Origin: a virus
Virus record (IMG/VR): IMGVR_UViG_3300036715_001783
Location: 1 to 64,000 of that record
DNA length: 64,000 nucleotides
Direction: 5' to 3' (one strand)
A model generated the notes under the pieces. That model worked only from the letters and a program-made list of their open reading frames with translations, was not told where the DNA came from and ran no database searches. Shown piece after piece: positions 1-8,837 of this stretch (position 1 is its first letter; every line of letters begins with the position of its first letter). A program made the position numbers and the translations under genes.

Positions 1-210
<210 letters not shown>

Positions 211-238
211 TACCTGTATAATTAGTAATGTCCACAGT

Positions 239-264
239 GGTGGAAGAGTATTAACTCTTCCACC
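239..264 (+). terminator. Terminator-like hairpin after the collagen-like gene
   Basis: Perfect 11-bp inverted repeat GGTGGAAGAGT / ACTCTTCCACC with an ATTA loop, 29 bp after the stop codon. It lacks a strong T-run, so it may be a weak terminator or an RNA-stability hairpin. Confidence 0.5.
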
Positions 265-294
265 TCTTATAAATTTACCATAAGGAATAAAAAT

Positions 295-936
295 ATGAAA
301 TTATTACAAACAATCGCATTGGCATCATTATTTGCAACATCTGCAATCGCATCAATCGCATCAGCTGCATCGGTAGGTGGCGACATTGCCACAAATGCTT
401 CGGTTCCGGTTACAAACAACACATTGGTTGATGCAGCAAATCGCAGCACTAATGTTAGTCAAGCAGCTGATTTATCGAAAGCTGTTGGTATAGCAACTGC
501 ACCTGCATTGACGACCACGTTGACAGAAACCTGTATGGGTTCAACATCAGTTGGTGGTGGTTTCTCAGGTGGTTCATTTAGTTTTGGTACAACTTGGCGG
601 GATATTGAGTGTGTTAATAGACTCAACGCAAGAGAGATTCACAGTTACGGTGATACTCAGGCAAGTAAAGAAATTATGTGTTCAAATGATGTCGTACGTG
701 AAGCGTTTAAACGTGTAGGTCGTCCATGTGCTGAAGATGGTGGCACTTATGTTGCTGTTAGTCAACAAACCACTGCTTCGGTTTCGCAACCTACACCGGT
801 AGTTGTTACTCCTCCTGTTGCAACTGATGCTACTGTTAAAGATGATGCAGATGCATCAGCACAAGACAGAGCTCGTATTATGTTGAAAGCAGAACAGGCA
901 AGTGCAGCAATGCATGCCCAGTTAGCTGGTAGATAA
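295..936 (+). CDS. Secreted protein of unknown function
   Basis: 213 aa starting MKLLQTIALASLFATSAIAS, a clear Sec signal peptide with Ala-X-Ala-type sites near residues 24-26. The mature part is Thr/Ser/Ala-rich, has a Gly/Ser stretch near residues 85-95, several cysteines (about residues 79, 104, 128 and 144) that could form disulfides, and a Val/Pro/Thr-rich linker before a helical Ala/Gln-rich tail. I do not recognise the family. It is expected in the periplasm or outside the cell. A hairpin precedes it and a terminator-like repeat follows. Confidence 0.7.
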   Translation: MKLLQTIALASLFATSAIASIASAASVGGDIATNASVPVTNNTLVDAANRSTNVSQAADLSKAVGIATAPALTTTLTETCMGSTSVGGGFSGGSFSFGTTWRDIECVNRLNAREIHSYGDTQASKEIMCSNDVVREAFKRVGRPCAEDGGTYVAVSQQTTASVSQPTPVVVTPPVATDATVKDDADASAQDRARIMLKAEQASAAMHAQLAGR

Positions 937-958
937 AAGCGCGCCGTTGAGATCACAA

Positions 959-993
959 CAAAAGCCAGAATTGGGAAACTGATTTTGGCTTTT
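959..993 (+). terminator. Intergenic terminator-like hairpin
   Basis: AAAAGCCA pairs with TTGGCTTTT across a short loop, and the 3' arm runs into TTTT. It separates the secreted protein from the downstream endonuclease. Confidence 0.5.
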
Positions 994-1014
994 GTTTATT
1001 TAATAGGAGGTAAT

Positions 1015-2274
1015 ATGGCAAAATCAAGAAAAAATACTGAACAGTTTATTGAAGAATCTGTAGTTATACATGGCGATAAGTATGACTATACATTAGTTGA
1101 ATATACTGGCACTTATAATAAAGTAAAAATAATATGCAAAGAGCATGGAATATTTGAACAAGTTGCAAAAAATCATACAGTGAGTAAAAGTGGTTGTCCA
1201 ATGTGTAAGAGTAAAAACACATTAGCCACTAATATGGAAAGATATGGTGCAGCTACCTTTATAACCTCAGCAGCAGGGAAGGAACAAGTAAAACAAACCA
1301 ATTTATCTTTATATGGGGTTGAAAATGCATTTCAAAATCCAGAAATACAGGAACGTCAGAGACAAACTAATTTAGAAAGGTATGGATACAAGATTGTGTG
1401 TAGTAGTCCTGTAATACAAGAAAAGCAACAACAGACAAAACTCGAACGATATGGAAATGCAAGATACACCAATAGAGAAAAAGCCAAGCAGACGATGGTG
1501 GCTAAGTATGGATTTGAACAAGCTCATCAAGTTGAACAATTCAGGGCTAAGTTTGAGGCTACGATGTTGGAACGATATGGTGTAACAAGTGCCCAACAAA
1601 ATGTAACTATACAAGAGCAAACTAAACAAACTAACCTAGTAAGGTATGGATTTGTCCATCCAAGAATGAGTAAGATTGTTCAAGATAAACAAAGACATAC
1701 AAATATCCATCGATATGGAGTGGAGTACTACACTCAAACCTCTGATATTAAAGAAAAGAGTGCAAAAACTAACCAACACAAGTATGGAGTTAATTATGCA
1801 AGACAGTCCCATTTAGTTGATGTTCTTCCACTAATAGAAGATTATAATTGGTTATTTGACCAATACATTAATCAAGATAAAACAGCTACTCAGATTGCAG
1901 CTGAAGTAGGGGCGAATGGGACCACTATTGGAAACTATTTGCGGTATCATGAAATTGAGATTAAACAGTATTTTTGGGCCTCGTATAAGTGTCAATTATG
2001 GTTAAATCAGCAGCCAGTTGAGATAATACCAGAGTGGAAGATACCTGGAACTAGATTTAGAGCAGATGGATATTGTGAGGCAACAAATACCATTTATGAA
2101 TTTCATGGTGATTATTGGCACGGAAATCCTGAAATATATCAACCAGATGAAATCAATGAAGTGGTTGGTAGGACTATGGGAGAGTTGTTTCAAAAAACCA
2201 CAGAAAGAGAGAACCAAATAAAGGCATTGGGTTATAATTTGGTGATTGTGTGGGAACATACATTTCAGTTGTAA
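1015..2274 (+). CDS. Putative homing endonuclease (Zn N-domain, YG repeats, HGDYWHGNP nuclease)
   Basis: 419 aa from ATG 1015 after an AGGAGG site; a longer start at 985 lacks a ribosome site. The N-terminus has a KYDY..HG.F domain with CPMCKS, a zinc-ribbon type often seen in phage endonucleases. The middle holds about nine degenerate copies of a roughly 30-residue unit, 'QTNLERYG..NA.QN'. The C-terminus has the nuclease-like block RADGYCEATNTIYEFHGDYW then HGNP, ending GYNLVIVWEH, like Vsr/EDxHD-type free-standing phage endonucleases. It closely resembles the protein at 30703. The repeats probably contact DNA; the target is unknown. Confidence 0.75.
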   Translation: MAKSRKNTEQFIEESVVIHGDKYDYTLVEYTGTYNKVKIICKEHGIFEQVAKNHTVSKSGCPMCKSKNTLATNMERYGAATFITSAAGKEQVKQTNLSLYGVENAFQNPEIQERQRQTNLERYGYKIVCSSPVIQEKQQQTKLERYGNARYTNREKAKQTMVAKYGFEQAHQVEQFRAKFEATMLERYGVTSAQQNVTIQEQTKQTNLVRYGFVHPRMSKIVQDKQRHTNIHRYGVEYYTQTSDIKEKSAKTNQHKYGVNYARQSHLVDVLPLIEDYNWLFDQYINQDKTATQIAAEVGANGTTIGNYLRYHEIEIKQYFWASYKCQLWLNQQPVEIIPEWKIPGTRFRADGYCEATNTIYEFHGDYWHGNPEIYQPDEINEVVGRTMGELFQKTTERENQIKALGYNLVIVWEHTFQL

Positions 2275-2327
2275 CTCATTTGATTATGTAGTATAATATA
2301 ATTTTAAATTATTGGAGTAATGTTATT

Positions 2328-2876
2328 ATGAAACTAAACTGGTTATGTGTGTGTCTTTTAATGACTGGATGTGCTCCAGTCATTATTGATATTAATCCAT
2401 CATTACAAGAACGAGACAGAGCTAATAAGATAAAAATAGCTCAAGTTGCAAAAGTATATGGTATTGCTACACCAAATTATGTTAAAGTAGCTGACAAAGA
2501 TAATATCATTGTCACAGCAATCAAAAGTAATTCATCAACTGGTCCACAGAAAATTCAATTGGATACTTGGAAGGTTACAGCTGTTAATCATGGTATTGTG
2601 GCTAAATGTGTGACTATTGATTGGAAGTTGATGGATTTCGAGCTTACCACTAATTTACCTTATGAATTTTTAATTCGTTCCCAGGAAACGTTAAGTGTTG
2701 GCAAGATGACACAAACTATCTGGAGTTTTGATGACACTGCGCTTGCATTACCTCCATCAGGTTATATTGGTGGAATGTTAGTAAGGGATGCAGAATTCGA
2801 TAGAAAAACGCGTAAATTAACGTGTGATATGCTAGAAAATGACATACAAACTCCAACTCAGGAATCAGATAAATGA
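2328..2876 (+). CDS. Putative lipoprotein
   Basis: 182 aa. The N-terminus MKLNWLCVCLLMTGCAPV is a lipoprotein signal peptide with lipobox LMTGC, so Cys15 would be lipidated. The rest is a small mixed domain with no motif I recognise. The stop overlaps the start of the L,D-transpeptidase-like gene (ATGA), so the two are probably co-translated and may act together in the envelope. Confidence 0.7.
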   Translation: MKLNWLCVCLLMTGCAPVIIDINPSLQERDRANKIKIAQVAKVYGIATPNYVKVADKDNIIVTAIKSNSSTGPQKIQLDTWKVTAVNHGIVAKCVTIDWKLMDFELTTNLPYEFLIRSQETLSVGKMTQTIWSFDDTALALPPSGYIGGMLVRDAEFDRKTRKLTCDMLENDIQTPTQESDK

Positions 2877-3352
2877 AATATTTATGGATGTTATTAATGT
2901 GTGGGGTGGTCCAAGCACAAGAATTACCTACTTTAACAGCTGATAAGGTTGCTGGTACATTAACTGTATTTTATCCGGATACTAAAGAGAGTAAGGTTGT
3001 ACCTGCTTTATTTGGTAAAGTAAAATCAGACAGGTTAAATATGGATAATTATAACATACCAGGGGTGGCAGCTGATGGTATTACCCCTGCCGGTAAGTAT
3101 AAAATCACCAAGATGTTTTCTTGGAGATTGAATGAACCTGTGTTGGTATTCATACAAGGAACCAACACAATTGAGGGTATTCATCCATTGTGGATGAACA
3201 ATCCTGAGCAACACCGAGTGGAGAGATTATTAAGTGTTACACCATCTGATAATAGAGTAACTGGTGGGTGTATTAATGTTGCACCTGATTTCTTTTATAG
3301 TGTGTTGAATAACCTACCGGATGGGGTAGAATTAACTATCCTATCTGAATAA
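2873..3352 (+). CDS. L,D-transpeptidase-like (YkuD-type) secreted protein
   Basis: 159 aa with a short signal peptide (MKYLWMLLMCGVVQA). It shows the order typical of YkuD domains: a TPAGKYKI block near residue 77, an IHPLW segment with a histidine, and VTGGCINVAPDFF near the C-terminus, where the Cys in the GC-I-N motif would be the catalytic nucleophile. Family members cross-link peptidoglycan in the periplasm. A phage copy might reshape the wall during infection or lysis. Assignment rests on motif order only; the domain is short for the family. Confidence 0.6.
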   Translation: MKYLWMLLMCGVVQAQELPTLTADKVAGTLTVFYPDTKESKVVPALFGKVKSDRLNMDNYNIPGVAADGITPAGKYKITKMFSWRLNEPVLVFIQGTNTIEGIHPLWMNNPEQHRVERLLSVTPSDNRVTGGCINVAPDFFYSVLNNLPDGVELTILSE

Positions 3353-3367
3353 CCTAAGGAGAATTAT

Positions 3368-3670
3368 ATGAAAAAAACTAACATGTTGTGTGCTATTGTT
3401 GTGATGGGGTGGGCTGGTGTTGCCACTGCTGCTCCCACAGATTTATTGAATACAGTCAATATATACGGTGTAGACCAAAACAGATTACCAGGTGCAGTAG
3501 TTGTACTCCAAAGTGAGCATCTGATTAATGAACCAAGCATTCCAGTTATTAGCAAGTTGCACAACAAGGCTCCTGTAAATAAGATCTATGATGGAAATGC
3601 TACTGCATTGCCTATTCCTCCATCATCAGTGGAACAATCACCAACTGTTCCTCAAAACATCGTTGAGTAG
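3368..3670 (+). CDS. Small secreted protein
   Basis: 100 aa with an N-terminal signal peptide, cleavage likely after VATAA. The mature chain is Pro/Val/Asn-rich with no cysteine pair or recognisable domain. It follows the L,D-transpeptidase-like gene by 15 bp with an AAGGAG ribosome site, so it likely shares that envelope operon. Function unknown. Confidence 0.6.
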   Translation: MKKTNMLCAIVVMGWAGVATAAPTDLLNTVNIYGVDQNRLPGAVVVLQSEHLINEPSIPVISKLHNKAPVNKIYDGNATALPIPPSSVEQSPTVPQNIVE

Positions 3671-3678
3671 GGCAAGGA

Positions 3679-4236
3679 ATGACTGAAAAAATCTATAGTG
3701 GAATTGGTTCGAGAGACACTCCTGCACCAATTCTATTACAAATGGAGCAGTTGGCTGTGTTAGCATCTGAACAGGGTTGGATTTTGAGGTCAGGAGGGGC
3801 GGTGGGTGCTGATTCGGCATTTGAGGCGGGGTGTGATAAAGTTAGTGGACAAAAAGAAATTTACATTCCATTCAAGTTATTCAATAACCACCATTCCTCC
3901 CTATACCCACCATCTGAACTTGCACACATGACTGCAAAATATGTTCATCCAAATTATACTGCGTTATCACGAGTTGCCAGATTATTAATTGGTAGAAATA
4001 TGCATCAAATACTTGGTTGGAATATGAGTCTTCCTGTGAGGTGTGTTGTGTGTTACACAAAAGATGGGTGTGAATCGTTTAAAACTTATAGTAGAGGTAC
4101 GGGTGGAACAGGTAGTGCTATTGCACTTGCGTCATATCTAAGTATTCCGGTGTTCAATTTATACCACAAAGATAGATATGATGCTGCAGTTAAATTTTTA
4201 ATGGACCCAGATGAATGTGAAATCATTCAATTATAG
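3679..4236 (+). CDS. DprA/SLOG-like Rossmann-fold protein
   Basis: 185 aa. The N-terminal YSGIGSRDTPAPIL..M..LA followed by ILRSGGAVGADSAFEAG is the nucleotide-binding signature of the SLOG/DprA (DNA-processing A, LOG) superfamily. A later GTGGTGSAIALA loop fits the same fold. SLOG proteins bind nucleotides or their derivatives. In phages, stand-alone copies are common and of unclear role. It lies after the secreted genes with 8 bp spacing and is followed by a small DUF1737-like gene. Family call is good; the substrate is unknown. Confidence 0.7.
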   Translation: MTEKIYSGIGSRDTPAPILLQMEQLAVLASEQGWILRSGGAVGADSAFEAGCDKVSGQKEIYIPFKLFNNHHSSLYPPSELAHMTAKYVHPNYTALSRVARLLIGRNMHQILGWNMSLPVRCVVCYTKDGCESFKTYSRGTGGTGSAIALASYLSIPVFNLYHKDRYDAAVKFLMDPDECEIIQL

Positions 4237-4245
4237 GAGATTAGT

Positions 4246-4440
4246 ATGTCTAAGTACAAATTAGTAAGACACAGTGTTGTGAATTTACAAGTTTTGGAAG
4301 ATGAAGTAAATGAATTAATTGAGCAGGGGTGGGCTCCTGTGGGCAGTGTTATTCAAACAACTATTGATGGTACAATTGTGTTTGTCCAACAAATGAAATT
4401 TGTACAAGCTATTGATACTGCCACAATGTATGACACATAA
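4246..4440 (+). CDS. DUF1737-like small protein
   Basis: 64 aa, MSKYKLVRHSVVNLQVLEDE then VNELIEQGWAPVGS. The pattern 'L...V...I..GW.P.G' and the final VFVQQMKF strand match the small DUF1737 family, whose function is not known. Preceded by TAGGAGAT at proper spacing. Confidence 0.6.
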   Translation: MSKYKLVRHSVVNLQVLEDEVNELIEQGWAPVGSVIQTTIDGTIVFVQQMKFVQAIDTATMYDT

Positions 4441-4467
4441 ATATATGTCTATTATAGGAGATATATT

Positions 4468-4647
4468 ATGTTAACGGAACAAGAACCAATTCGATATCAA
4501 GTCACAATTAAGGGAGTGCCATATGGGTCTCCACAGCCAACTCGTCAATTAGCTGAACAGTTATTGTACAATTTATCTGTTGATCAACGTGTATTAACAG
4601 AAATCAAACAAGTAACACCAACTGGTCAAGAACTTTTGTTGGGATAA
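4468..4647 (+). CDS. Small hypothetical protein (59 aa)
   Basis: ATG 4468 follows ATAGGAGATAT and runs 59 codons to TAA. The upstream sequence includes CATAAATA (4436-4443), a late-promoter-like box. The product begins MLTEQEPIRYQVTIKGVPYG and has no recognised motif. The good ribosome site and coding-like composition support it. Confidence 0.55.
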   Translation: MLTEQEPIRYQVTIKGVPYGSPQPTRQLAEQLLYNLSVDQRVLTEIKQVTPTGQELLLG

Positions 4648-4704
4648 ATTATCAATCCGTTGTAAATATAGGTTATTAACCTTTACAACGGAGATATACC
4701 CCAT

Positions 4705-4848
4705 ATGTTAGACTTACTTGGACCAGAAGAAATCCTCGAACAATTAGATTTAATTATTGAATCCCTTACACAATTTGAAAGTTGTTACGAGTGTGTTGAT
4801 ATTGCTACACATTTGAGGGACGAATTAGCTGACTCATTAGATATGTAA
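4705..4848 (+). CDS. Small acidic hypothetical protein (47 aa)
   Basis: ATG 4705 follows ACGGAGATATACC and encodes MLDLLGPEEILEQLDLIIES and 27 more residues. It is acidic and probably helical. No family recognised. It lies just upstream of a late-promoter-like AATAAATAC box. Confidence 0.5.
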   Translation: MLDLLGPEEILEQLDLIIESLTQFESCYECVDIATHLRDELADSLDM

Positions 4849-4855
4849 TAAATAC
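4847..4855 (+). promoter_or_regulatory. T4-type late promoter-like box
   Basis: AATAAATAC, about 28 bp upstream of the CDS at 4883. T4-like phages use TATAAATA boxes without a -35 element for late genes. This copy has a first-base change. Confidence 0.4.
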
Positions 4856-4882
4856 TATTACAATTTGATTGGTGAGAAAGTT

Positions 4883-5308
4883 ATGAAGTTACAAGAATTG
4901 TTGGAGATGTCCAACACAGAAATATCTGTCCTATCTGGACTGATTCAACGAATATTCAAATCACTGGTTCCAGTAGAGGTAGTTACGTCTGGACCATCTC
5001 AACATTCTCATTTGGTAGATCGATTAACTGGTAGGGAAGCAGAAGTTACTTTACCAGAAGTTACCAGTGCATTCACTAAAGCAAAACAAGTAGCTGGTAT
5101 GGAACTGTTTAATATTCCTGAAGATCAAACACAAATAAAATGGATAATCAAGGACACGGAATCAAATTTAAATATTGTGGTGGATGTGTTTGCACATCCT
5201 AGAATACCAGGTAAGTTTGTTATAAAGTGTGTTACAATTATGAGAAAAGATTGTCACAAATTTGGGTGTGATTATACGTCAGGTAATTACAAAGAGCTAT
5301 ATGTATAA
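4883..5308 (+). CDS. Hypothetical protein, late-gene context
   Basis: 141 aa from ATG 4883 (MKLQELLEMSNTEISVLSGL). An in-frame start at 4865 is possible but lacks a better ribosome site. The N-terminus is a leucine-rich helix; the C-terminal half has a beta-rich block 'IVVDVFAHPRIPGKFVIKCV' with two later cysteines. The short N-terminal LLE motif resembles propeptides of head proteins in T4-like phages, which is only a suggestion. Function unknown. Confidence 0.55.
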   Translation: MKLQELLEMSNTEISVLSGLIQRIFKSLVPVEVVTSGPSQHSHLVDRLTGREAEVTLPEVTSAFTKAKQVAGMELFNIPEDQTQIKWIIKDTESNLNIVVDVFAHPRIPGKFVIKCVTIMRKDCHKFGCDYTSGNYKELYV

Positions 5309-5343
5309 GTGTATCAAAACTTAGTAAAGAACTGGCTATGAAT

Positions 5344-5351
5344 CATAAATA
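5344..5351 (+). promoter_or_regulatory. T4-type late promoter-like box
   Basis: CATAAATA, 28 bp before the acidic repeat protein start, at the distance expected for a late promoter. Confidence 0.45.
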
Positions 5352-5378
5352 ATTAATACAAATATACTGGAGCACAAC

Positions 5379-6758
5379 ATGCCACAACCACAAATAAAAG
5401 CATTAGCAAAAAAACGCAATACTGCCGTAACAGAATCTGAAAGCAGATGGAAAAAAGCACATAAAACTGCTATTAGAGAAGGTAAAGGTGATAACCTTGC
5501 TTATGTTACAAGTATCTACAAAAAAATGATGGGTGAAAGCTTTTCTAATGTAAGCTTGAAACAATTCTTAGCATTATCTGAAATGACAAATGATGTTGGA
5601 GATATTAGTTATAGCTCAAGAGATGATTTAGCATCAGATCACCAAGACAATCTTGACGACGAAGACAATCTTGACGACGAAGACGAGTTTGGTGATGAAG
5701 ACCAGGGCGAATTCGATGACGAAGACGAGTTCGGTGATGAAGACGAGTTCGGTGATGAAGACGAGTTCGGTGATGAAGACCAGGGCGAGTTCGGTGATGA
5801 AGACGAGTTCGGTGATGAAGATGGTTATGACGGTGAAGATGGTGAATTGGGCCATAAATTAGCTGGTATTGTTGACAGTAGCCGTGGGAACTTTGGTGAA
5901 AGTGCGTCTCCTAAAACATTCTTACAATCATTGAATAGAATCAATGAAGGTAAAGCAGCTAAGAAGAAAAAACCATCTATTAAAAAAGCAGCAAAGTCTG
6001 TATATCACCGTGACTATGTAAAAACCAAGAAAAAACCATATAGACAATATGATCCAAGTCAAATCAACGAAGGTCCAATGGATTATTTGAAAGGTGTGGG
6101 ACAACATATTGGTGGTAGAATTGCTTCAAAGATGGAACAACGTGGTAGACAAACTATGCAACCAATTCTAGCTGCTCATGCTGCTGGGAAACAAGCAAGT
6201 GCTCAAGGAGACAGACGTAAGTCAGAAAAGAGTACGCAAGAATGGAATACTCGCTGTCAAAATGCTTTATTGCCAACTGTTGCAGAATTAGGTAGAACTA
6301 TGGTTGATTTATATAATGCTGAAAAAGGTACAAAACAAGGTACAAATGAAGGTGTTATGGATTACATGAGAGGTGCTAGAGGTGCTGTCGGTGGTGCTGC
6401 TAGAGGTGCTGCAAGTTCAGTCAGAGGTGCAGCAGGACAAGCAGGACAAGCAGTTTCAGGAGCTGCAAGACAGATGGGAGATGCTGCTATGGGTGCTGCA
6501 GGCCAAGTTGGACGTTCAGCGCAACAAGCTGGAGGTGCAATTAAAGGTGCAGTTCAAAATGTACATCAACAAGGTCGTGCTAGTGATTTAGCAAGTCAAA
6601 AAACAATGTTAATGACTCGCTTGTGTAAAATATCAAAAGCATTGGGGCCACAAGTTGTACTTAAAGCAATGTCGTCTACATTTGCATCACGCCACATTAA
6701 TTTGTATAACAAAATGAAAAAAGAATTTACTGCAGCTTGCCAACAACAGCAAGGTTAA
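5379..6758 (+). CDS. Acidic-repeat protein, possible head-packaged precursor
   Basis: 459 aa. An N-terminal basic helix (residues 1-50) is followed by an acidic tandem repeat, roughly residues 85-160, built from (E)FGDEDE units, then Lys-rich and Ala/Gly-rich segments. Motifs of the type Ile-Asn-Glu-Gly occur twice (near residues 190 and 229) and Thr-Asn-Glu-Gly once (near 325). T4 prohead protease cuts after (I/L)-X-E before small residues, so these could be processing sites that divide the protein into modules. Each NEG is followed by a similar 'MDY(L/M)(K/R)G' block, indicating internal duplication. Function is inferred only from composition and motifs. Confidence 0.6.
   Translation: MPQPQIKALAKKRNTAVTESESRWKKAHKTAIREGKGDNLAYVTSIYKKMMGESFSNVSLKQFLALSEMTNDVGDISYSSRDDLASDHQDNLDDEDNLDDEDEFGDEDQGEFDDEDEFGDEDEFGDEDEFGDEDQGEFGDEDEFGDEDGYDGEDGELGHKLAGIVDSSRGNFGESASPKTFLQSLNRINEGKAAKKKKPSIKKAAKSVYHRDYVKTKKKPYRQYDPSQINEGPMDYLKGVGQHIGGRIASKMEQRGRQTMQPILAAHAAGKQASAQGDRRKSEKSTQEWNTRCQNALLPTVAELGRTMVDLYNAEKGTKQGTNEGVMDYMRGARGAVGGAARGAASSVRGAAGQAGQAVSGAARQMGDAAMGAAGQVGRSAQQAGGAIKGAVQNVHQQGRASDLASQKTMLMTRLCKISKALGPQVVLKAMSSTFASRHINLYNKMKKEFTAACQQQQG
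5647..5833 (+). repeat. Acidic coding tandem repeat
   Basis: Imperfect 15-18 bp units reading 'gacgagttcggtgatgaa' inside the acidic protein. They also create long spurious open frames on both strands. Confidence 0.75.
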
Positions 6759-6759
6759 G

Positions 6760-6788
6760 TTGATTTAATCACTATGAAGTTGTATAAT
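6760..6788 (+). promoter_or_regulatory. Sigma70-like promoter
   Basis: TTGATT (6760-6765), 17-bp spacer, TATAAT (6783-6788), 24 bp upstream of the CDS at 6812. Confidence 0.6.
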
Positions 6789-6811
6789 ATCCTTTTAATC
6801 GAGGATATTAT

Positions 6812-7135
6812 ATGACAACAAAATCACTTTGGATTGATGACATTCGAACACCAGACAATCCTGATCAATATGATATTGCCCGCACTTATGATGAGGCAAT
6901 TGATTTTCTTTCAAAAAATAAGTATAATACAATTTTCCTAGATCATGATCTTGCTGATTTTAAAGATGGTAAAGAGCGGACAGGATATACAATTGTGTTG
7001 TGGTTAGCAGAACGAGCCCACAATGGCTTATATGTACCGCATGAATATAAATTTCTAACAGCTAATCCTGTTGGACGAAGAAATATGGCAGCGGTAATCG
7101 AAAAATACTTAACAAAAGAGGAATCATCAATATGA
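6812..7135 (+). CDS. cREC-type receiver-like protein (cyclic-phosphate-processing receiver family)
   Basis: 107 aa. LWIDDIRTPDNPDQYDIART, then FLDHDLADFKDGKERTGY and TANPVGRRNM match a receiver-like domain family (cREC_REC) frequent in phages: Asp pairs at the N-terminus, an LDHDL strand and a late Asn-Pro-Val-Gly-Arg loop. These domains have been suggested to act on cyclic phosphate groups or nucleotide signals; the phage role is unknown. Stop overlaps the next start (ATGA). Confidence 0.65.
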   Translation: MTTKSLWIDDIRTPDNPDQYDIARTYDEAIDFLSKNKYNTIFLDHDLADFKDGKERTGYTIVLWLAERAHNGLYVPHEYKFLTANPVGRRNMAAVIEKYLTKEESSI

Positions 7136-8466
7136 ATAACGTAACAATCCCTGAACCAATCGTAAAATCGTTTGATTTGGTATTTGGTAACCGAGATGGT
7201 AGCATCGATAATGCTGCTGTACCTGTTCGCTGGTGTTTGACTCCAGCATTGCTGAAACAAATCAGAGATTCTGGGATGGTGAGTCCTAGAGTTGTTGTAC
7301 TAGTTACCTACTACTATGATTCCGACACTGATTATTCAATTGGGTTCAATGAAGAACGCCATGTATTTCCGTTGGAGCAATTTATTGCATATGTTCCATT
7401 GTCTCGTCCTGGTAATATACAAGTCAATGCTTACTTAATGTGTGCTGACAAAGTAATGAATAAAGCAGCCGAACACGAAATAGTGAAACGTAATTCGTAT
7501 GGTGATTATTATTGGGGCAGATTGTGGGTAAATGCTAAATTTGAATCAGGACAACGTGAAGTGAGTAATGGAGTTACTACCATGGAAATCGTTGCTTCGG
7601 CCGAAGATTACAGATTGAACATTCCAAAGGAATTATTTGGCAAGCCATTACCAAATTGGTTGGCTGGATTGGTTAATAGATACAATTCTTCCCCGGCAGT
7701 GGATCAATGTGAACAACGGAGACGGTTATTATTTTTTCCAATTAAATTGATGTTTATTGTGATTGAAGCCTTTATGCGGTGGATTGGGATTGCTGCAATA
7801 TATCTTTGGTTTAATATAATGGGATATGTTAATGTTGAAACTCGGTACCTCCGGCATCCGTTGATATATGGGTGGGATGCATACAGCAAAGGGGATTACA
7901 AATTTTGTATGGTGGCATTTGATGAGTGGGCAAAAGAAAGTGATGAAAATTCGTGGCAACAGATCTGTAAGCTAATTGTTGCTTTTTTTGTCATTCCATA
8001 TAGAATAGTTGTGGTTCCACTAGCTAGTATGGGGATTGGACTTATTGCTAATACAGCTGATAATTTGGATATAGTTTGGTGGTATGGGGCGGTGATACCT
8101 ATCGCAATTATGACTGCACTCGTTGTTGTATTGTTGGGGATGGTAGGTGTGGTTATGTTATATGAATCGGTGAAGACTGGTAGTATTGGTAGATTTAGTT
8201 ATAACTGGCTCTATCCAGTATTCAAACCAATTGATGATTTCTGTGATAAAATTGCAGATAAAGTAGATGCTTATCATGATAGAAAGTATAAAGCACAAGG
8301 TATAGCAGAAGCAGCTCATTTGGCCAAAGTTGAAAAGTATTTAACTTGTGACAATAAACCACATGATGTTGTGGCGGAACCTTCAGCTATCCCTTTCAAA
8401 GATCAAACGATGGCTTTGCGATACACCAGTATCAAAAACAAAGTATGTAAACCAATGGTGCACTAA
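7132..8466 (+). CDS. Membrane protein of unknown function
   Basis: 444 aa. A soluble N-terminal half of about 190 residues is followed by at least three hydrophobic segments: around residues 200-235, 278-305 and 315-345. A charged C-terminal tail follows. No family recognised. It overlaps the upstream cREC gene and abuts the small gene at 8466, so the three form one transcription unit from the promoter at 6760. Confidence 0.65.
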   Translation: MNNVTIPEPIVKSFDLVFGNRDGSIDNAAVPVRWCLTPALLKQIRDSGMVSPRVVVLVTYYYDSDTDYSIGFNEERHVFPLEQFIAYVPLSRPGNIQVNAYLMCADKVMNKAAEHEIVKRNSYGDYYWGRLWVNAKFESGQREVSNGVTTMEIVASAEDYRLNIPKELFGKPLPNWLAGLVNRYNSSPAVDQCEQRRRLLFFPIKLMFIVIEAFMRWIGIAAIYLWFNIMGYVNVETRYLRHPLIYGWDAYSKGDYKFCMVAFDEWAKESDENSWQQICKLIVAFFVIPYRIVVVPLASMGIGLIANTADNLDIVWWYGAVIPIAIMTALVVVLLGMVGVVMLYESVKTGSIGRFSYNWLYPVFKPIDDFCDKIADKVDAYHDRKYKAQGIAEAAHLAKVEKYLTCDNKPHDVVAEPSAIPFKDQTMALRYTSIKNKVCKPMVH

Positions 8467-8663
8467 TGGCAGAACAAAAAGAAAAGATTTTCTTAATGAC
8501 GTATTATGATGAAGATGTGTTTGGAGGTACTACCATGGTATCTCATGGAATAACAGAACATTCTCTCAAGAATGTGATTTTACCACAAGAAACATTGTCA
8601 TATTATATCAACAATATGCAAGCACAGTTAGATGAAAATACATCTGATTATTTTATTCAATAA
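8466..8663 (+). CDS. Small hypothetical protein (65 aa)
   Basis: Begins MAEQKEKIFLMTYYDEDVFG, no motif recognised. Starts immediately at the stop of the membrane protein gene (TAATG overlap), which supports translational coupling. A strong hairpin follows. Confidence 0.6.
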   Translation: MAEQKEKIFLMTYYDEDVFGGTTMVSHGITEHSLKNVILPQETLSYYINNMQAQLDENTSDYFIQ

Positions 8664-8681
8664 TTTGATATAGCCCAACAC

Positions 8682-8711
8682 ACAGGAGAAATGGTAACCC
8701 ATTTCTCCTGT
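8682..8711 (+). terminator. Rho-independent terminator-like hairpin
   Basis: 13-bp perfect stem ACAGGAGAAATGG / CCATTTCTCCTGT with a TAAC loop, followed by a moderately T-rich tract. Closes the operon begun at 6812. Confidence 0.65.
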
Positions 8712-8771
8712 TGTCGTTTAAGGGGATTAGGAGTATAATATGTTTTTATCGTATAGCTTTAGGAGATTAAT

Positions 8772-8837
8772 ATGACTGAATTTGATAACGACAATATTCA
8801 AGTGTATGTTGTTGGTGGTTTAGAATACCTTACTTAA
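8772..8837 (+). pseudogene. Remnant 5' end of the CCA-adding enzyme gene, cut by an endonuclease cassette
   Basis: An ATG behind TAGGAGATTAAT opens MTEFDNDNIQVYVVGG, then diverges at 8820 into the endonuclease gene and stops. The IQVYVVGG segment matches the start of the intact cca gene 0.9 kb downstream (MEVYVCGGAVRD), but many shared codons differ at the third base. The simplest reading is that this is the original 5' end of cca, left behind when the endonuclease cassette was inserted and supplied a new recoded 5' end. Confidence 0.75.

Noticed and set aside
5634-5862. Opposite-strand and shifted ORFs in the acidic repeats (5634-5862, 42923-43174)
   Set aside because: They are shadows of repetitive acidic codons, with no ribosome site and implausible composition.
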